Part shown: positions 26,506 through 34,339 of the stretch, piece after piece
Numbering within the stretch: the first letter of the stretch is position 1
Layout: each line of letters starts with the position of its first letter
Translations under genes and position numbers: made by a program
Source of the DNA: Thioalkalivibrio paradoxus
GTDB taxonomy: Bacteria > Pseudomonadota > Gammaproteobacteria > Ectothiorhodospirales > Ectothiorhodospiraceae
Length of the DNA: 64,000 bases
Assembly: GCA_011390565.1 (NCBI GenBank)
Contig: JAABSC010000002.1
Coordinates: 124,001 to 188,000 of the forward strand
Direction of reading: 5' to 3'
Notes under the pieces: model-generated
What the model saw: the letters and a program-made list of their open reading frames with translations, nothing else
What the model was told of the DNA's origin: nothing
The model's database searches: none

Positions 26506-26826
26506 TCAGTCGCGCGGCTTCCCCCGGACCAGGCTGCTGCGGTTGGCGAAGCCGGTCTGACGGGTTTCGTTGTAATTGATGCGGCCGAACTGACCGGTCT
26601 GGTTCCAGTTCTCAACGCCCCGCTGACGGGTCCGGTTCGCGTTGTCCCGCCCCTGCTGGTAGGTTGCGTTGTCGTTGAGATAGCCGCTCTGTGAGGTGTC
26701 GTTCGTGTTGATGCGGCCCTCCTGGATGGTCGTGTTGACGTTGCCTTGCGCGGCGGCCGTTCCGGCGAGCGAAACGAGGACGGCTGCAACGGCCAGGGCG
26801 ATCAGCGGGTTCTTTTCGGTTTTCAT
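26506..26826 (-). CDS. Secreted protein of six perfect 11-residue curlin-like repeats
   Basis: This 106-residue protein has a signal peptide ending AAAQ (residue 27). Residues 29-94 are six uninterrupted 11-mers: NVNTTIQEGRI, NTNDTSQSGYL, NDNATYQQGRD, NANRTRQRGVE, NWNQTGQFGRI and NYNETRQTGFA. All six keep Asn1, Asn3, Thr5, Gln7 and Gly9. A 12-residue basic tail follows. Such ladders are the hallmark of curlin-type cross-beta solenoids, though classic CsgA units are about 22 residues. It is the first gene of the operon, with AGAGG before the ATG at 26826 and a structured leader. No cysteines. Probably the main fibre or matrix subunit (inference). Confidence 0.87.
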   Translation of the reverse strand: MKTEKNPLIALAVAAVLVSLAGTAAAQGNVNTTIQEGRINTNDTSQSGYLNDNATYQQGRDNANRTRQRGVENWNQTGQFGRINYNETRQTGFANRSSLVRGKPRD

Positions 26827-26861
26827 GGTCTCTACCTCTTGGGTTGTCGTAACGAATGATG

Positions 26862-26938
26862 TGTCGCTGGGAGCGACAGGCCGGCCCATGTCTGGGGGCG
26901 GCCCGGCCAACGGAACCGGCATATCGCGTTCCGTTGGC
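26862..26938 (-). promoter_or_regulatory. Two perfect inverted repeats in the leader of the repeat-protein operon
   Basis: GCCAACGGAAC (26906-26916) and GTTCCGTTGGC (26928-26938) form perfect 11-bp arms around an 11-base loop. Nearer the gene TGTCGCT (26862-26868) and AGCGACA (26872-26878) form a 7-bp hairpin. They sit 36-112 bp upstream of the first ATG and could be an operator, an RNA structure in the leader, or a terminator for something read from the lysE side. No T-run follows either. Confidence 0.5.
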
Positions 26939-27080
26939 GAGATCAGGGTAGGCCGGGTCTTCTGAACCATGAATGAACCGATCGGGAGAACTTCAGGGAG
27001 GCATCTCGGGGGTGCCCCACACGCTGCGGGCGTTCTCATCGAGGGGTCGACGGGAGAGGGTTCGAGGTGAGGTCCTCGCG

Positions 27081-27698
27081 ATGATTACCGTTCTGTTGAC
27101 CGGAGCGGTGCTCGGGTTTTCCGCCGGGGTGGCGCCTGGGCCGTTGCTCGTTCTCGTGCTCTCGGAGACGCTGCGATTCGGCGTTCGCTCGGGTTTCAAG
27201 GTGGCCGTGGCGCCGTTGATCACCGACCCGCCGATCATCGTGCTGACCCTGCTGCTGGTCTACCGGTTTTCGGGAGAGGGGCCGGCGCTTGGTCTGCTCT
27301 CCATCTTTGGCGCGGCGTTCGTCGGCTATCTGGGCTGGCAGAGCGTTCGGTTTCAGGGAGGGGAGCGGGTCGTGGGCAGTGGTGTGCGGGAGCGGTCGCT
27401 TCAGAAAGCCATCCTGGCCAGTGCCCTCAGTCCACACCCCTGGCTGTTCTGGCTCAGCGTCGGCGGGCCCATTATCGTGCGCGCAGCCGAGGATTCCTGG
27501 GCGCCGGCCGCGGGCTTCATGGCGGTGTTTTACGGCGTGTTGGTTGGGTCCAAGCTGGCGCTTGCGGTGCTCACCGCGCGTTCGCGCGTCTGGCTGACCG
27601 GCAGCGTCTACGTGGCGGTGATTCGAAGCCTCGGTGTGCTGCTCTGGGTTCTGGCGGTCCTGCTCTTCCACGACGGTGTGCAGATGTTCCGGGCGTGA
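27081..27698 (+). CDS. LysE/RhtB-family exporter
   Basis: This 205-residue six-helix membrane protein of the LysE superfamily exports amino acids or related small solutes. The family N-terminus GFSAGVAPGPLLVLVLSETLRFGVRSGF is clear, as is the LSPHPWLFWLSVGGP segment corresponding to the conserved (N/S)P-P motif. The start is the ATG at 27081; the in-frame extension upstream is non-coding leader shared with the divergent repeat-protein operon. Substrate unknown. Confidence 0.9.
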   Translation: MITVLLTGAVLGFSAGVAPGPLLVLVLSETLRFGVRSGFKVAVAPLITDPPIIVLTLLLVYRFSGEGPALGLLSIFGAAFVGYLGWQSVRFQGGERVVGSGVRERSLQKAILASALSPHPWLFWLSVGGPIIVRAAEDSWAPAAGFMAVFYGVLVGSKLALAVLTARSRVWLTGSVYVAVIRSLGVLLWVLAVLLFHDGVQMFRA

Positions 27699-27737
27699 AG
27701 CGGCCGGGATTCGCAGGGGTTGTGCATGCCGAGCGGG

Positions 27738-28532
27738 CTATCGGCGCGTGGAAACCGTTTTTCCGGGCAATGCCGGAAGGGGGGCGATGAGCCCGTCGGT
27801 ATGCGCGTGTTCGCCCTCGTGCCCGGGCAGATGGGCGTGCAGGTGCGTGTGGGCGTGTGCGTGAGGATGGCGGTGCAGCAGGGCTTCGGTCAGGCGACCG
27901 TCCTGGAGCAGAACCGCCCGGTTGGCGAGACGTTCGATCAGACGCGCATCGTGCGAGACCAGCACCATGGCCTGGGGCAGGTGCTCGAGGTAGTCGAGCA
28001 GCCGCTGCAGGGTGGCTTCGTCGAGTCCGTTGCTGGGTTCGTCCAGCAGCAGCACCTCGGGCTGCATCGCGAGTACGGTGGCCAGTGAAACGAGCCGCTT
28101 CTCGCCACCCGAGAGCTTGTGGGTGACGCGATCGGCGAACGTCTCAAGCCCAAGGTCCGCGAGCGTGCTGCGGGCGCGCTGCAGCGCTGCATCGCGGGTC
28201 ATGCCGAGGTTCAGCGGCCCGAAGGCGACGTCCTCGAGCACGGTCGGGCAGAACAGCTGGTCGTCCGGGTCCTGGAACAGCAGGCCCGCCTTCGCCCGCA
28301 CTTCCCGGAAGTCCCGTTCGTGCGCGCGCTCCCCGCCGAATGCACGGACGCTGCCGGCGTCCGGCCGCAGTAGACCCACGAGCAGATGCAGGAGGCTGGT
28401 CTTGCCGACCCCGTTGGCCCCCAGCAGGGCCACGCGCTCCCCCGGGTGCAGTTCGAAGTCGACCTGTTCGAAGACGGGGCGGGAGGGATAGCCGAAACGC
28501 ACACCCCGCAGGCTCAGGAGTGCCGCCGTCAT
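27738..28532 (-). CDS. nikO: ECF-type nickel/cobalt transporter ATPase with His-rich C-terminus
   Basis: This 264-residue ABC ATPase powers uptake by the NikM/NikQ membrane proteins. Walker A GANGVGKTS is at residues 38-46, the Q-loop at LLFQDPDDQLF, the signature LSGGEKR at 140-146, Walker B LLLDEPS at 161-167 and the switch His in LVSHD. Residues 220-244 form a tail with ten histidines (RHPHAHAHTHLHAHLPGHEGE and on), which probably binds nickel or cobalt and may buffer the metal or sense its load. Its ATG overlaps the nikQ stop (ATGA). It is the last gene of the operon. Confidence 0.93.
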   Translation of the reverse strand: MTAALLSLRGVRFGYPSRPVFEQVDFELHPGERVALLGANGVGKTSLLHLLVGLLRPDAGSVRAFGGERAHERDFREVRAKAGLLFQDPDDQLFCPTVLEDVAFGPLNLGMTRDAALQRARSTLADLGLETFADRVTHKLSGGEKRLVSLATVLAMQPEVLLLDEPSNGLDEATLQRLLDYLEHLPQAMVLVSHDARLIERLANRAVLLQDGRLTEALLHRHPHAHAHTHLHAHLPGHEGEHAHTDGLIAPLPALPGKTVSTRR

Positions 28533-29290
28533 TGCAGGGCCTCCAGGACCAGGACTGCCGCCAACAGGAGACCGAAAGCCAGGGCATGGAGACTGTCCTG
28601 CGCACGCCAGCGATAGTCTTCCAGCAGGTACAGGCGACCGTCGAAGCCGCGGCATTTCATGGCCGCCAGGATGCGCTCCGAGCGCTCCAGGCTCCGTACC
28701 AGCAGCATGCCGATGAGCCAGCCGAAGCTGTTCCAGCTGTGCCGGTTGCTCCGGGGCACGAACGCCCGCGCGCGCATGGCCTGGCGCAGGCGCGTGAACT
28801 CGGCGTCCAGCACGTCGATGTAGCGCACGGTGAACAGGAACAGATGCACCAGCTTTTCGGGCACGCGCAGGCGACCCAGAGCGTGTCCGAGGGTCGCGGG
28901 CTCGAGGGTTCCCAGCAGCGCGAGAAGCATGAGTACGATGGCGTTGGCACGCAACAGAATCTGGGTGGCCAGCAGCAGGCCCTCGTGGCTTGCCTGCAGG
29001 GGTCCCAGGCTGAGCCAGGGGGTGCCGGCCACGCTGAAGGGCAGCAGGATCAGCAGCACGAGCATGAAACCTTCGAGGGCCAGCAGACGCCGCAGCGTGC
29101 GCCGTGCCGACAGGCCGGCCGCGAGCGCTGTACCCAACGCAATGCCGAGCGCGAGCAGCAGCGCCGGCAGGCTGAAGAGACTCACGGTCGCACCGGCGAA
29201 TGCCAGCGCCGCGAGAATGCGCAGGCGCGGGTCCCGGTCGGAAAGCCAGCGCCGGGTGGGCGCTCCGGAAGTCAGCAGCGGGCGGTTCAT
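28529..29290 (-). CDS. nikQ: ECF-type nickel/cobalt transporter transmembrane (T) subunit
   Basis: This 253-residue CbiQ/NikQ-type protein couples the ATPase to the substrate-binding membrane subunit. It has about five to six helices, and the coupling-helix signature with its Ala-Arg-Gly core is seen as AMRARAFVPR and the second as AAMKCRGFDGRLY. The start is the ATG at 29290, which overlaps the nikL stop as ATGA; an ATG 24 bases upstream is less likely. It overlaps nikO by 4 bp. Confidence 0.93.
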   Translation of the reverse strand: MNRPLLTSGAPTRRWLSDRDPRLRILAALAFAGATVSLFSLPALLLALGIALGTALAAGLSARRTLRRLLALEGFMLVLLILLPFSVAGTPWLSLGPLQASHEGLLLATQILLRANAIVLMLLALLGTLEPATLGHALGRLRVPEKLVHLFLFTVRYIDVLDAEFTRLRQAMRARAFVPRSNRHSWNSFGWLIGMLLVRSLERSERILAAMKCRGFDGRLYLLEDYRWRAQDSLHALAFGLLLAAVLVLEALQ

Positions 29291-29889
29291 GGGCGTCGAC
29301 GGCCTCCGTACCACCAGAGGCCGAGGCCGGCCAGTCCCACGATGTAACCGATTCCGCCCAGCACGTCCTGCAGGCGAACGCGCGCGTCATGCGCCTCGAG
29401 CTGTTCGCGCAGGGGGCGCAACTGGCGCGCGACGGACTGCTCCACCAGGGCCGCAAGCGTTTCTTCGGCAGGGGCCGTATGCGAGTGCGGCTGTCCGGCT
29501 TCAGGCTTCTGTGGGATCGTCGCCGCCGGCGCGGTTGTCGCGGCGGTCGGACGGCTGTCGCCGAGACCGGCCGGCAGCGCATCGGCGGGGAGGGTCCAGC
29601 GCGCCACATGGCCGTCGCCGCTATCCGCGACGATCACATGATCGATCCGGTCCCGGGGTGTGTAACGGAACGTCCCTTCTGCATCGGGCACGAGGCGCGC
29701 CAGCGCGTTGCCGTCGGCATCGGTCACCGTGATCGTGGCTCCCGAAGCCTTTGCACCCCCGACGAAATAGGCCGAGCCGGCGATATGGTCGCCATCCACG
29801 AGCGCGAAGACCTTGAGTTTGTGCGCAAGTGCGGGGTCGGCGCCCAGGAGCAGCAGGCCGCAAACGAGCCAGGGCCATGGTCTAGTCAT
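29287..29889 (-). CDS. nikL: NikL-type auxiliary subunit of the nickel ECF transporter
   Basis: This 200-residue protein has a signal peptide ending ALA, so the mature N-terminus is His-Lys-Leu. A small periplasmic Ig-like/carboxypeptidase-regulatory-like domain (about 25-100) follows, then a Pro/Ala/His linker, a coiled segment (EETLAALVEQSVARQLRPL) and one C-terminal membrane helix (about 175-195). This layout and position match NikL/CbiN-like accessory subunits needed for Ni or Co import. It overlaps nikM by 8 bp and nikQ by 4 bp. Confidence 0.85.
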   Translation of the reverse strand: MTRPWPWLVCGLLLLGADPALAHKLKVFALVDGDHIAGSAYFVGGAKASGATITVTDADGNALARLVPDAEGTFRYTPRDRIDHVIVADSGDGHVARWTLPADALPAGLGDSRPTAATTAPAATIPQKPEAGQPHSHTAPAEETLAALVEQSVARQLRPLREQLEAHDARVRLQDVLGGIGYIVGLAGLGLWWYGGRRRP

Positions 29890-30499
29890 CCGCTTTTCCC
29901 CTGACGAAGAGCAGTTCGGGCGCGACGCGCCACAGGAATCCGACGATTGCCCCGGTCACGACGGCTTCGACCAGCAGCAACGGGGCATAGGTGGCCAGAA
30001 TCACCTTCGCCGCCACCGAGTACGCAGGGTCGCTGAGTCCCAGTGACAACGCCACCATCAATCCGGTCAGGCTGACTCCAAGTAGGCCCGCGAGCGCGCC
30101 GATGACGAACCCGTTCGTTCCGGGCCGCCGCAGCAAAGCCCCCAGCAGCGCCGAACAGAGTAGGGCGGGCAACGCGATGTTCATCGTGTTCACACCCAGC
30201 ACCAGCAGTCCACCGAAGCCGAAAAAGGCCGCCTGTAGCACCAGGGCGACCAGGATGGCGGGGACCGCGGCCCATCCGAGCACCAACCCCATCAGGCCGT
30301 TCAGGACCAGGTGCACGCTGCTCGGACCGACCGGGACGGTGATCAGCGACGATACGAAAAAAGCCGCCGAGAGGACGGCGGCCCGCGGGATCTGTTCGTA
30401 CTCGAGTCGGCGCAGCGCGACGACCAGGGCACCCGCGGTCACCACGGCCCCGGTCAGCAGCACCGGTGCGCTCAGGACGCCGTCAGGGATGTGCGCGAT
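29882..30499 (-). CDS. nikM: ECF-type nickel/cobalt transporter substrate-specific subunit, probable ATC start
   Basis: This CbiM/NikM-type membrane protein binds the metal ion with its N-terminus. Family N-termini read M(A)HIPDGVLSAPVL, and here the same text is encoded only if translation begins at ATC 30499 (ATC GCG CAC ATC CCT...). An in-frame TGA lies 18 bases upstream and no ATG, GTG or TTG lies between, while an ideal ACAGGAGA sits 7 bases before the ATC. A GTG at 30463 would remove the metal-binding histidines. With the ATC start the protein has 205 residues and about six helices. It is cotranscribed with nikK, 15 bp upstream. Confidence 0.9.
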   Translation of the reverse strand: MAHIPDGVLSAPVLLTGAVVTAGALVVALRRLEYEQIPRAAVLSAAFFVSSLITVPVGPSSVHLVLNGLMGLVLGWAAVPAILVALVLQAAFFGFGGLLVLGVNTMNIALPALLCSALLGALLRRPGTNGFVIGALAGLLGVSLTGLMVALSLGLSDPAYSVAAKVILATYAPLLLVEAVVTGAIVGFLWRVAPELLFVRGKADD

Positions 30500-30514
30500 G
30501 GCGGTGTCTCCTGT

Positions 30515-31300
30515 TCAACGCATGTCCCGGGTATGCACCCAGATCAGGCCTCCCCGTTCCACGGGCACGGCCTCGCCGGACGGATTCGGCATCGGTTCCT
30601 CCGCCTCGATCAGCGCGGCAAAGCCCCACCAGCCCGATCGGGGCATCGCATAGGCAAACACACCCTGGGCATCGGCCTTGATCACCTGGGTTACGAAGGC
30701 ATCCGCCGGGATCGACACCGTCCCGTCGTTTTTCCACTCGACCTCGACCTCTGCGAACGGCACGGGGGCGCCATCCGCGAGTACGATGCCGCGGAACAGA
30801 TTCCCGGTCCACAGCCCGTACGGCCGCGTCAGGGGCTGGATTTCCACCGGCAGGCCGACGAGGTCGTCCCAACCCTCCTCGGCGCCATAGGCATCGACAA
30901 CGACCTTGGTGTAATGCACGATCATGACGCCTTCGGCCGGCTCCCAATAGGGCGCGGGCTCGACAAAGAACTGGTGGCCTCCCGGTTGCGTGATCCGGTA
31001 TTCGGCGCGGAACGCGGGTTGATCGTCCACCATGACAGGTGTCAGGGTTTCACGGAGATCTTCCAGGCCACTGGGTCCGAGGACGCCGAATCGGACGGGC
31101 GGCTCCATGGCCATTGCCGGACCGCGCTCCATGGGGTGGGTGAACGTCAGGTCGAGGGCGATTTCATTTCCGGTTTCCTCGGTGACCAGGTCGACACTGG
31201 GGATCAGTTCCTGGAAGTGTGCGGTCGCGAGTGCAGGGAACAGCAGGGCGGCAGCCAGTGCGAAGGGCATGGGGGCCGCGTTCGACAGAAGAGTTCGCAT
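30515..31300 (-). CDS. nikK: NikK/DUF4198 periplasmic protein of the nickel transporter operon
   Basis: This 261-residue protein has a signal peptide ending ALATA, so the mature chain begins His-Phe-Gln. The DUF4198 fold typical of NikK proteins follows: strand-rich segments such as [39 protein letters not shown] and a final [11 protein letters not shown]. An N-terminal His after processing is common to NikK and NikL and may bind metal. The start is the ATG at 31300 with GGAG upstream; a start 24 bases earlier lacks a ribosome site. It is the first gene of the nikKMLQO operon. No nickel-riboswitch or NikR box was identified. Confidence 0.87.
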   Translation of the reverse strand: MRTLLSNAAPMPFALAAALLFPALATAHFQELIPSVDLVTEETGNEIALDLTFTHPMERGPAMAMEPPVRFGVLGPSGLEDLRETLTPVMVDDQPAFRAEYRITQPGGHQFFVEPAPYWEPAEGVMIVHYTKVVVDAYGAEEGWDDLVGLPVEIQPLTRPYGLWTGNLFRGIVLADGAPVPFAEVEVEWKNDGTVSIPADAFVTQVIKADAQGVFAYAMPRSGWWGFAALIEAEEPMPNPSGEAVPVERGGLIWVHTRDMR

Positions 31301-31511
31301 GGGGTCGCTCCGACAGTGTGACAAAACCCGGAAGATTCATACTTTGCCGCTTTCCCGTGCCCGACGCAAGCACGGTTCAGGGGGCGGTTCCGGGCATTGG
31401 GGCAGCGTCCCATTGGCAGCTCGCGCTTCCTGGCTCAGACTTCGGCGGACGACCCACGATCCACGGCGATGAGGACGATCGAACGATGCCCCCCAGTGCA
31501 CTGGCCCCGGA

Positions 31512-32768
31512 ATGCTGATCCGTGACCCCGTACACGGGGATATCGAACTGGGTGGTCTCGAGGCTGCGGTCCTCGATCTTCCGGAGATGCAACGGCTGCG
31601 CGGCATCAAGCAACTGGGGACTGCGCATTACGTTTTCCCGGGTGCGTTGCACACGCGTTTCGATCACTCGATCGGGGTTTGTGCCGTCGCACATCGATTG
31701 CTGGCCAGTCTGCGCCACAGGGGGGCCGTGATCCCGGCCGAACTGGAGGAACTCATTGGGGTGGCCGCGTTGCTGCACGACGTCACGCACGTGCCATTCG
31801 GACACACCCTGGAAGACGAACGGCGCCTGTTTCCACGCCACGACAAGGGAACCCGGCTCGCACGCCTGCTCGAAGATGGGCTGGGGGAGGCGCTACGCCG
31901 CCTGGGCGTATTCGAGTCCGTGGCGGGACTGCTCGGTGCGCGTCCCAATACACTGCCGCCCTGGGCGCCCGCAGTGGTCTCCAGCACGCTGGACGCGGAT
32001 CTGCTCGACTACCTGCGGCGAGACAGTTATTTCGCGGGGTTGGCACACGATTATGACGACCGGATCTTCCACTATTTCACGGTGGCGCAGGACGAACTCG
32101 CGCTGCGCATGGTCAAGCACGGGATGGATCGTCCGGACGCACGTTCCGAGGTGGTGCAGCTGCTGCGCATGCGGTACTTCCTGACCGAGCGCGTCTACTA
32201 CCATCACACGAAGGTTGCGGCCGGCGCGATGATCTCCAAGGCGGTCGAAATCGCGATCGACCAAGGCCTTCTGAGCGAAAGGGATCTCTTTGCCCTGAAT
32301 GACTGGACGCTGGTGGACCGGCTGGAACGGGCGCCACCGACCGCCCTGCTGGCCCGGAGACTGAGCCGGCGGCAACTGCTCAAGCGCGGGTACGTGATCT
32401 CCGCCCGAACCGTGCCGCCCGAAAGTCGTGCTGCCCTGGTGCAGCGCTATCACGAGTCGCGCAGTGCCCGGGCCGGGGCCGAGGCGGCATTGGCCTCCGC
32501 GCTGGGGCTGCGTGCGGAGGAAGTGATTGTCTACTGTCCCGCGCTGACCGTGATGAAAGAGGCCGCGGCCTGGGTTGAGACCGAAGCGGGCCTGCGCCGG
32601 CTGAACGATCCCGAAAATGCCGCCTTTGCCGAGATCGGTGCCATCGAGGAACGTTACGCGGGTCTCTGGCGGTTCTATGTCTTCGTTCCCGAACAGGCCG
32701 CAGATCGATCCGCGGCGCTGGCCGCGGAAATGTTCGGACACCCCAGCGAGCATCTCAGGGGGCCCTGA
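31512..32768 (+). CDS. HD-domain phosphohydrolase (SAMHD1/dGTPase-like)
   Basis: This 418-residue cytoplasmic HD-superfamily hydrolase has the metal ligands of the SAMHD1-type fold: HTRFDHSIGV (first His), LLHDVTHVPFGH (HD pair) and a later Asp in LDADLLDYLRRDSYFAGL. It starts IRDPVHGDIEL, as many family members do. Relatives hydrolyse dNTPs or other nucleotides; the substrate is not known here. It is a single gene, divergent from nikK. Confidence 0.9.
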   Translation: MLIRDPVHGDIELGGLEAAVLDLPEMQRLRGIKQLGTAHYVFPGALHTRFDHSIGVCAVAHRLLASLRHRGAVIPAELEELIGVAALLHDVTHVPFGHTLEDERRLFPRHDKGTRLARLLEDGLGEALRRLGVFESVAGLLGARPNTLPPWAPAVVSSTLDADLLDYLRRDSYFAGLAHDYDDRIFHYFTVAQDELALRMVKHGMDRPDARSEVVQLLRMRYFLTERVYYHHTKVAAGAMISKAVEIAIDQGLLSERDLFALNDWTLVDRLERAPPTALLARRLSRRQLLKRGYVISARTVPPESRAALVQRYHESRSARAGAEAALASALGLRAEEVIVYCPALTVMKEAAAWVETEAGLRRLNDPENAAFAEIGAIEERYAGLWRFYVFVPEQAADRSAALAAEMFGHPSEHLRGP

Positions 32769-32908
32769 CGGAGCGCGCGGACCGCAGGTTCAGCGAACCC
32801 CTGGTTCCGTTTCCCAGCGGTCCGGACTGGCAGTACCATGCGAAGTGCATGCCGATGCATACCGGGTGGCAGCCGGATTCTTTCCCAAACGATCGGGAGT
32901 ACCGCAAC

Positions 32909-34225
32909 ATGACCCAGTCCAAGCATTCCGCCCGTGGTTCCCTGGAGCCGGCCAGCCTGACCCTGGAAGGCCACACCTACAGCTTGCCGGTCATCGAGGG
33001 TAGCGAGGGCGAACGCGCGATCGATATTGGCGGCCTCCGGTCAGAGACCGGGCACATCACGCTCGATCCTGGGTACGGCAATACGGGCAGCTGTGAGAGT
33101 GCGATCACGTTCATCGACGGCGACGCCGGGATCCTTCGGTACCGTGGCATCCCCATCGAGCAGTTCGTCGACAGCCCGACCTTCATCGAGGTTGCCCAGT
33201 TGCTGATCTTCGGACACCTGCCCACTCAGGATGAATACGAGCACTTTTCGGAAGACCTGGACCGTTTCGCCAACATCGACGAGGGGATGAAGCACCAGTT
33301 CGAGGGCTTCCCGCGCTCGGCCCCGCCGATGGCGATTCTATCGGCGATGATCAACGCCATGTCCTGTTATCACCCCGAGCTGCACGAGCTCGAGGACGAG
33401 GCTGAGCTTCACCACGCGTCCGCGCGGCTGATCAGCAAGATCCGCACGATCGCCGCCTATGCGTTCAGGCACTCCCGGGGCCTGCCCTACATCTACCCGG
33501 ATCCGGGTCTGAGGTACGTGCCGAACCTGCTGCACATGATGTTCTCGCTTCCCTACCAGCAATACGTGTGTCCGAATGTGGTGCGCAAGGCGCTGAATCT
33601 GATCCTGATTCTGCATGCGGATCACGAGCAGAACTGCTCCACCTCGACCGTGCGCATGGTGGGCTCGAGCGGTGCCAACCTGTTTGCGTCCTGCGCGGCC
33701 GGCGTCTCCGCGCTATGGGGCCCCCTGCACGGGGGTGCCAATGTCGCCGTGCTGAACATGCTGGAAGAGATTCACAAGGGGAACACCACACCCGAGGCGT
33801 ACGTGAAGCTGGCCAAGGACAAGGACAGCAAGGTCCGGCTGATGGGATTCGGGCACCGTGTGTACAAGAATTTCGACCCGCGCGCACTGATGCTGCAGAA
33901 GGTGGCCGAGGAACTGGTGCCGATGTTGAGCGGCAACGATCCGCTCCTGGAGATTGCCCGTCGGCTCGAGGACATCGCCCGGTCCGACCCGTACTTCATC
34001 GAGCGCAACCTGTATCCCAACGTGGACTTCTACAGCGGCATTCTGCTGCGCGCCATGGGCATTCCCACCAACATGTTCACCGTGATCTTCGCGATTGGGC
34101 GGTTGCCTGGGTGGATTGCACACTGGTGGGAGCAGAACCAGACCGTGGGCGGGCGGATCGCACGGCCCCGGCAGATCTACACCGGTCCTACGCTCTCCGA
34201 CTACGTCCCGATCGAGGAACGTTGA
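32909..34225 (+). CDS. gltA: Citrate synthase, type II
   Basis: This 438-residue enzyme condenses oxaloacetate with acetyl-CoA at the entry to the citric acid cycle. The start is the ATG at 32909 behind CGGGAG, 20 codons inside a longer frame. Catalytic segments are visible: WGPLHGGANVAVLNML (His), MGFGHRVYKNFDPRA (His) and the final catalytic Asp region FYSGILLRAMGIP. The NADH-sensitive gammaproteobacterial hexameric type has this length and an N-terminal beta domain (LTLEGHTYSLPVIEG), as seen here. Confidence 0.97.
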   Translation: MTQSKHSARGSLEPASLTLEGHTYSLPVIEGSEGERAIDIGGLRSETGHITLDPGYGNTGSCESAITFIDGDAGILRYRGIPIEQFVDSPTFIEVAQLLIFGHLPTQDEYEHFSEDLDRFANIDEGMKHQFEGFPRSAPPMAILSAMINAMSCYHPELHELEDEAELHHASARLISKIRTIAAYAFRHSRGLPYIYPDPGLRYVPNLLHMMFSLPYQQYVCPNVVRKALNLILILHADHEQNCSTSTVRMVGSSGANLFASCAAGVSALWGPLHGGANVAVLNMLEEIHKGNTTPEAYVKLAKDKDSKVRLMGFGHRVYKNFDPRALMLQKVAEELVPMLSGNDPLLEIARRLEDIARSDPYFIERNLYPNVDFYSGILLRAMGIPTNMFTVIFAIGRLPGWIAHWWEQNQTVGGRIARPRQIYTGPTLSDYVPIEER

Positions 34226-34339
34226 CAGGCATCGGCCGGGACGCACGTTTTCCGCTCGATTGGTCGTTGATACGCATTGCTCCATGGCGCGCACGGGTCT
34301 GATCCCGGGCGTTCGCGGCGACGTTCTCCAACACAGGGA

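Noticed and set aside
31301..31511. Possible nickel/cobalt or cobalamin riboswitch upstream of nikK
   Set aside because: I could not fold the region into the conserved core of either class by eye; no G-rich NiCo junction pattern or B12-box was seen.
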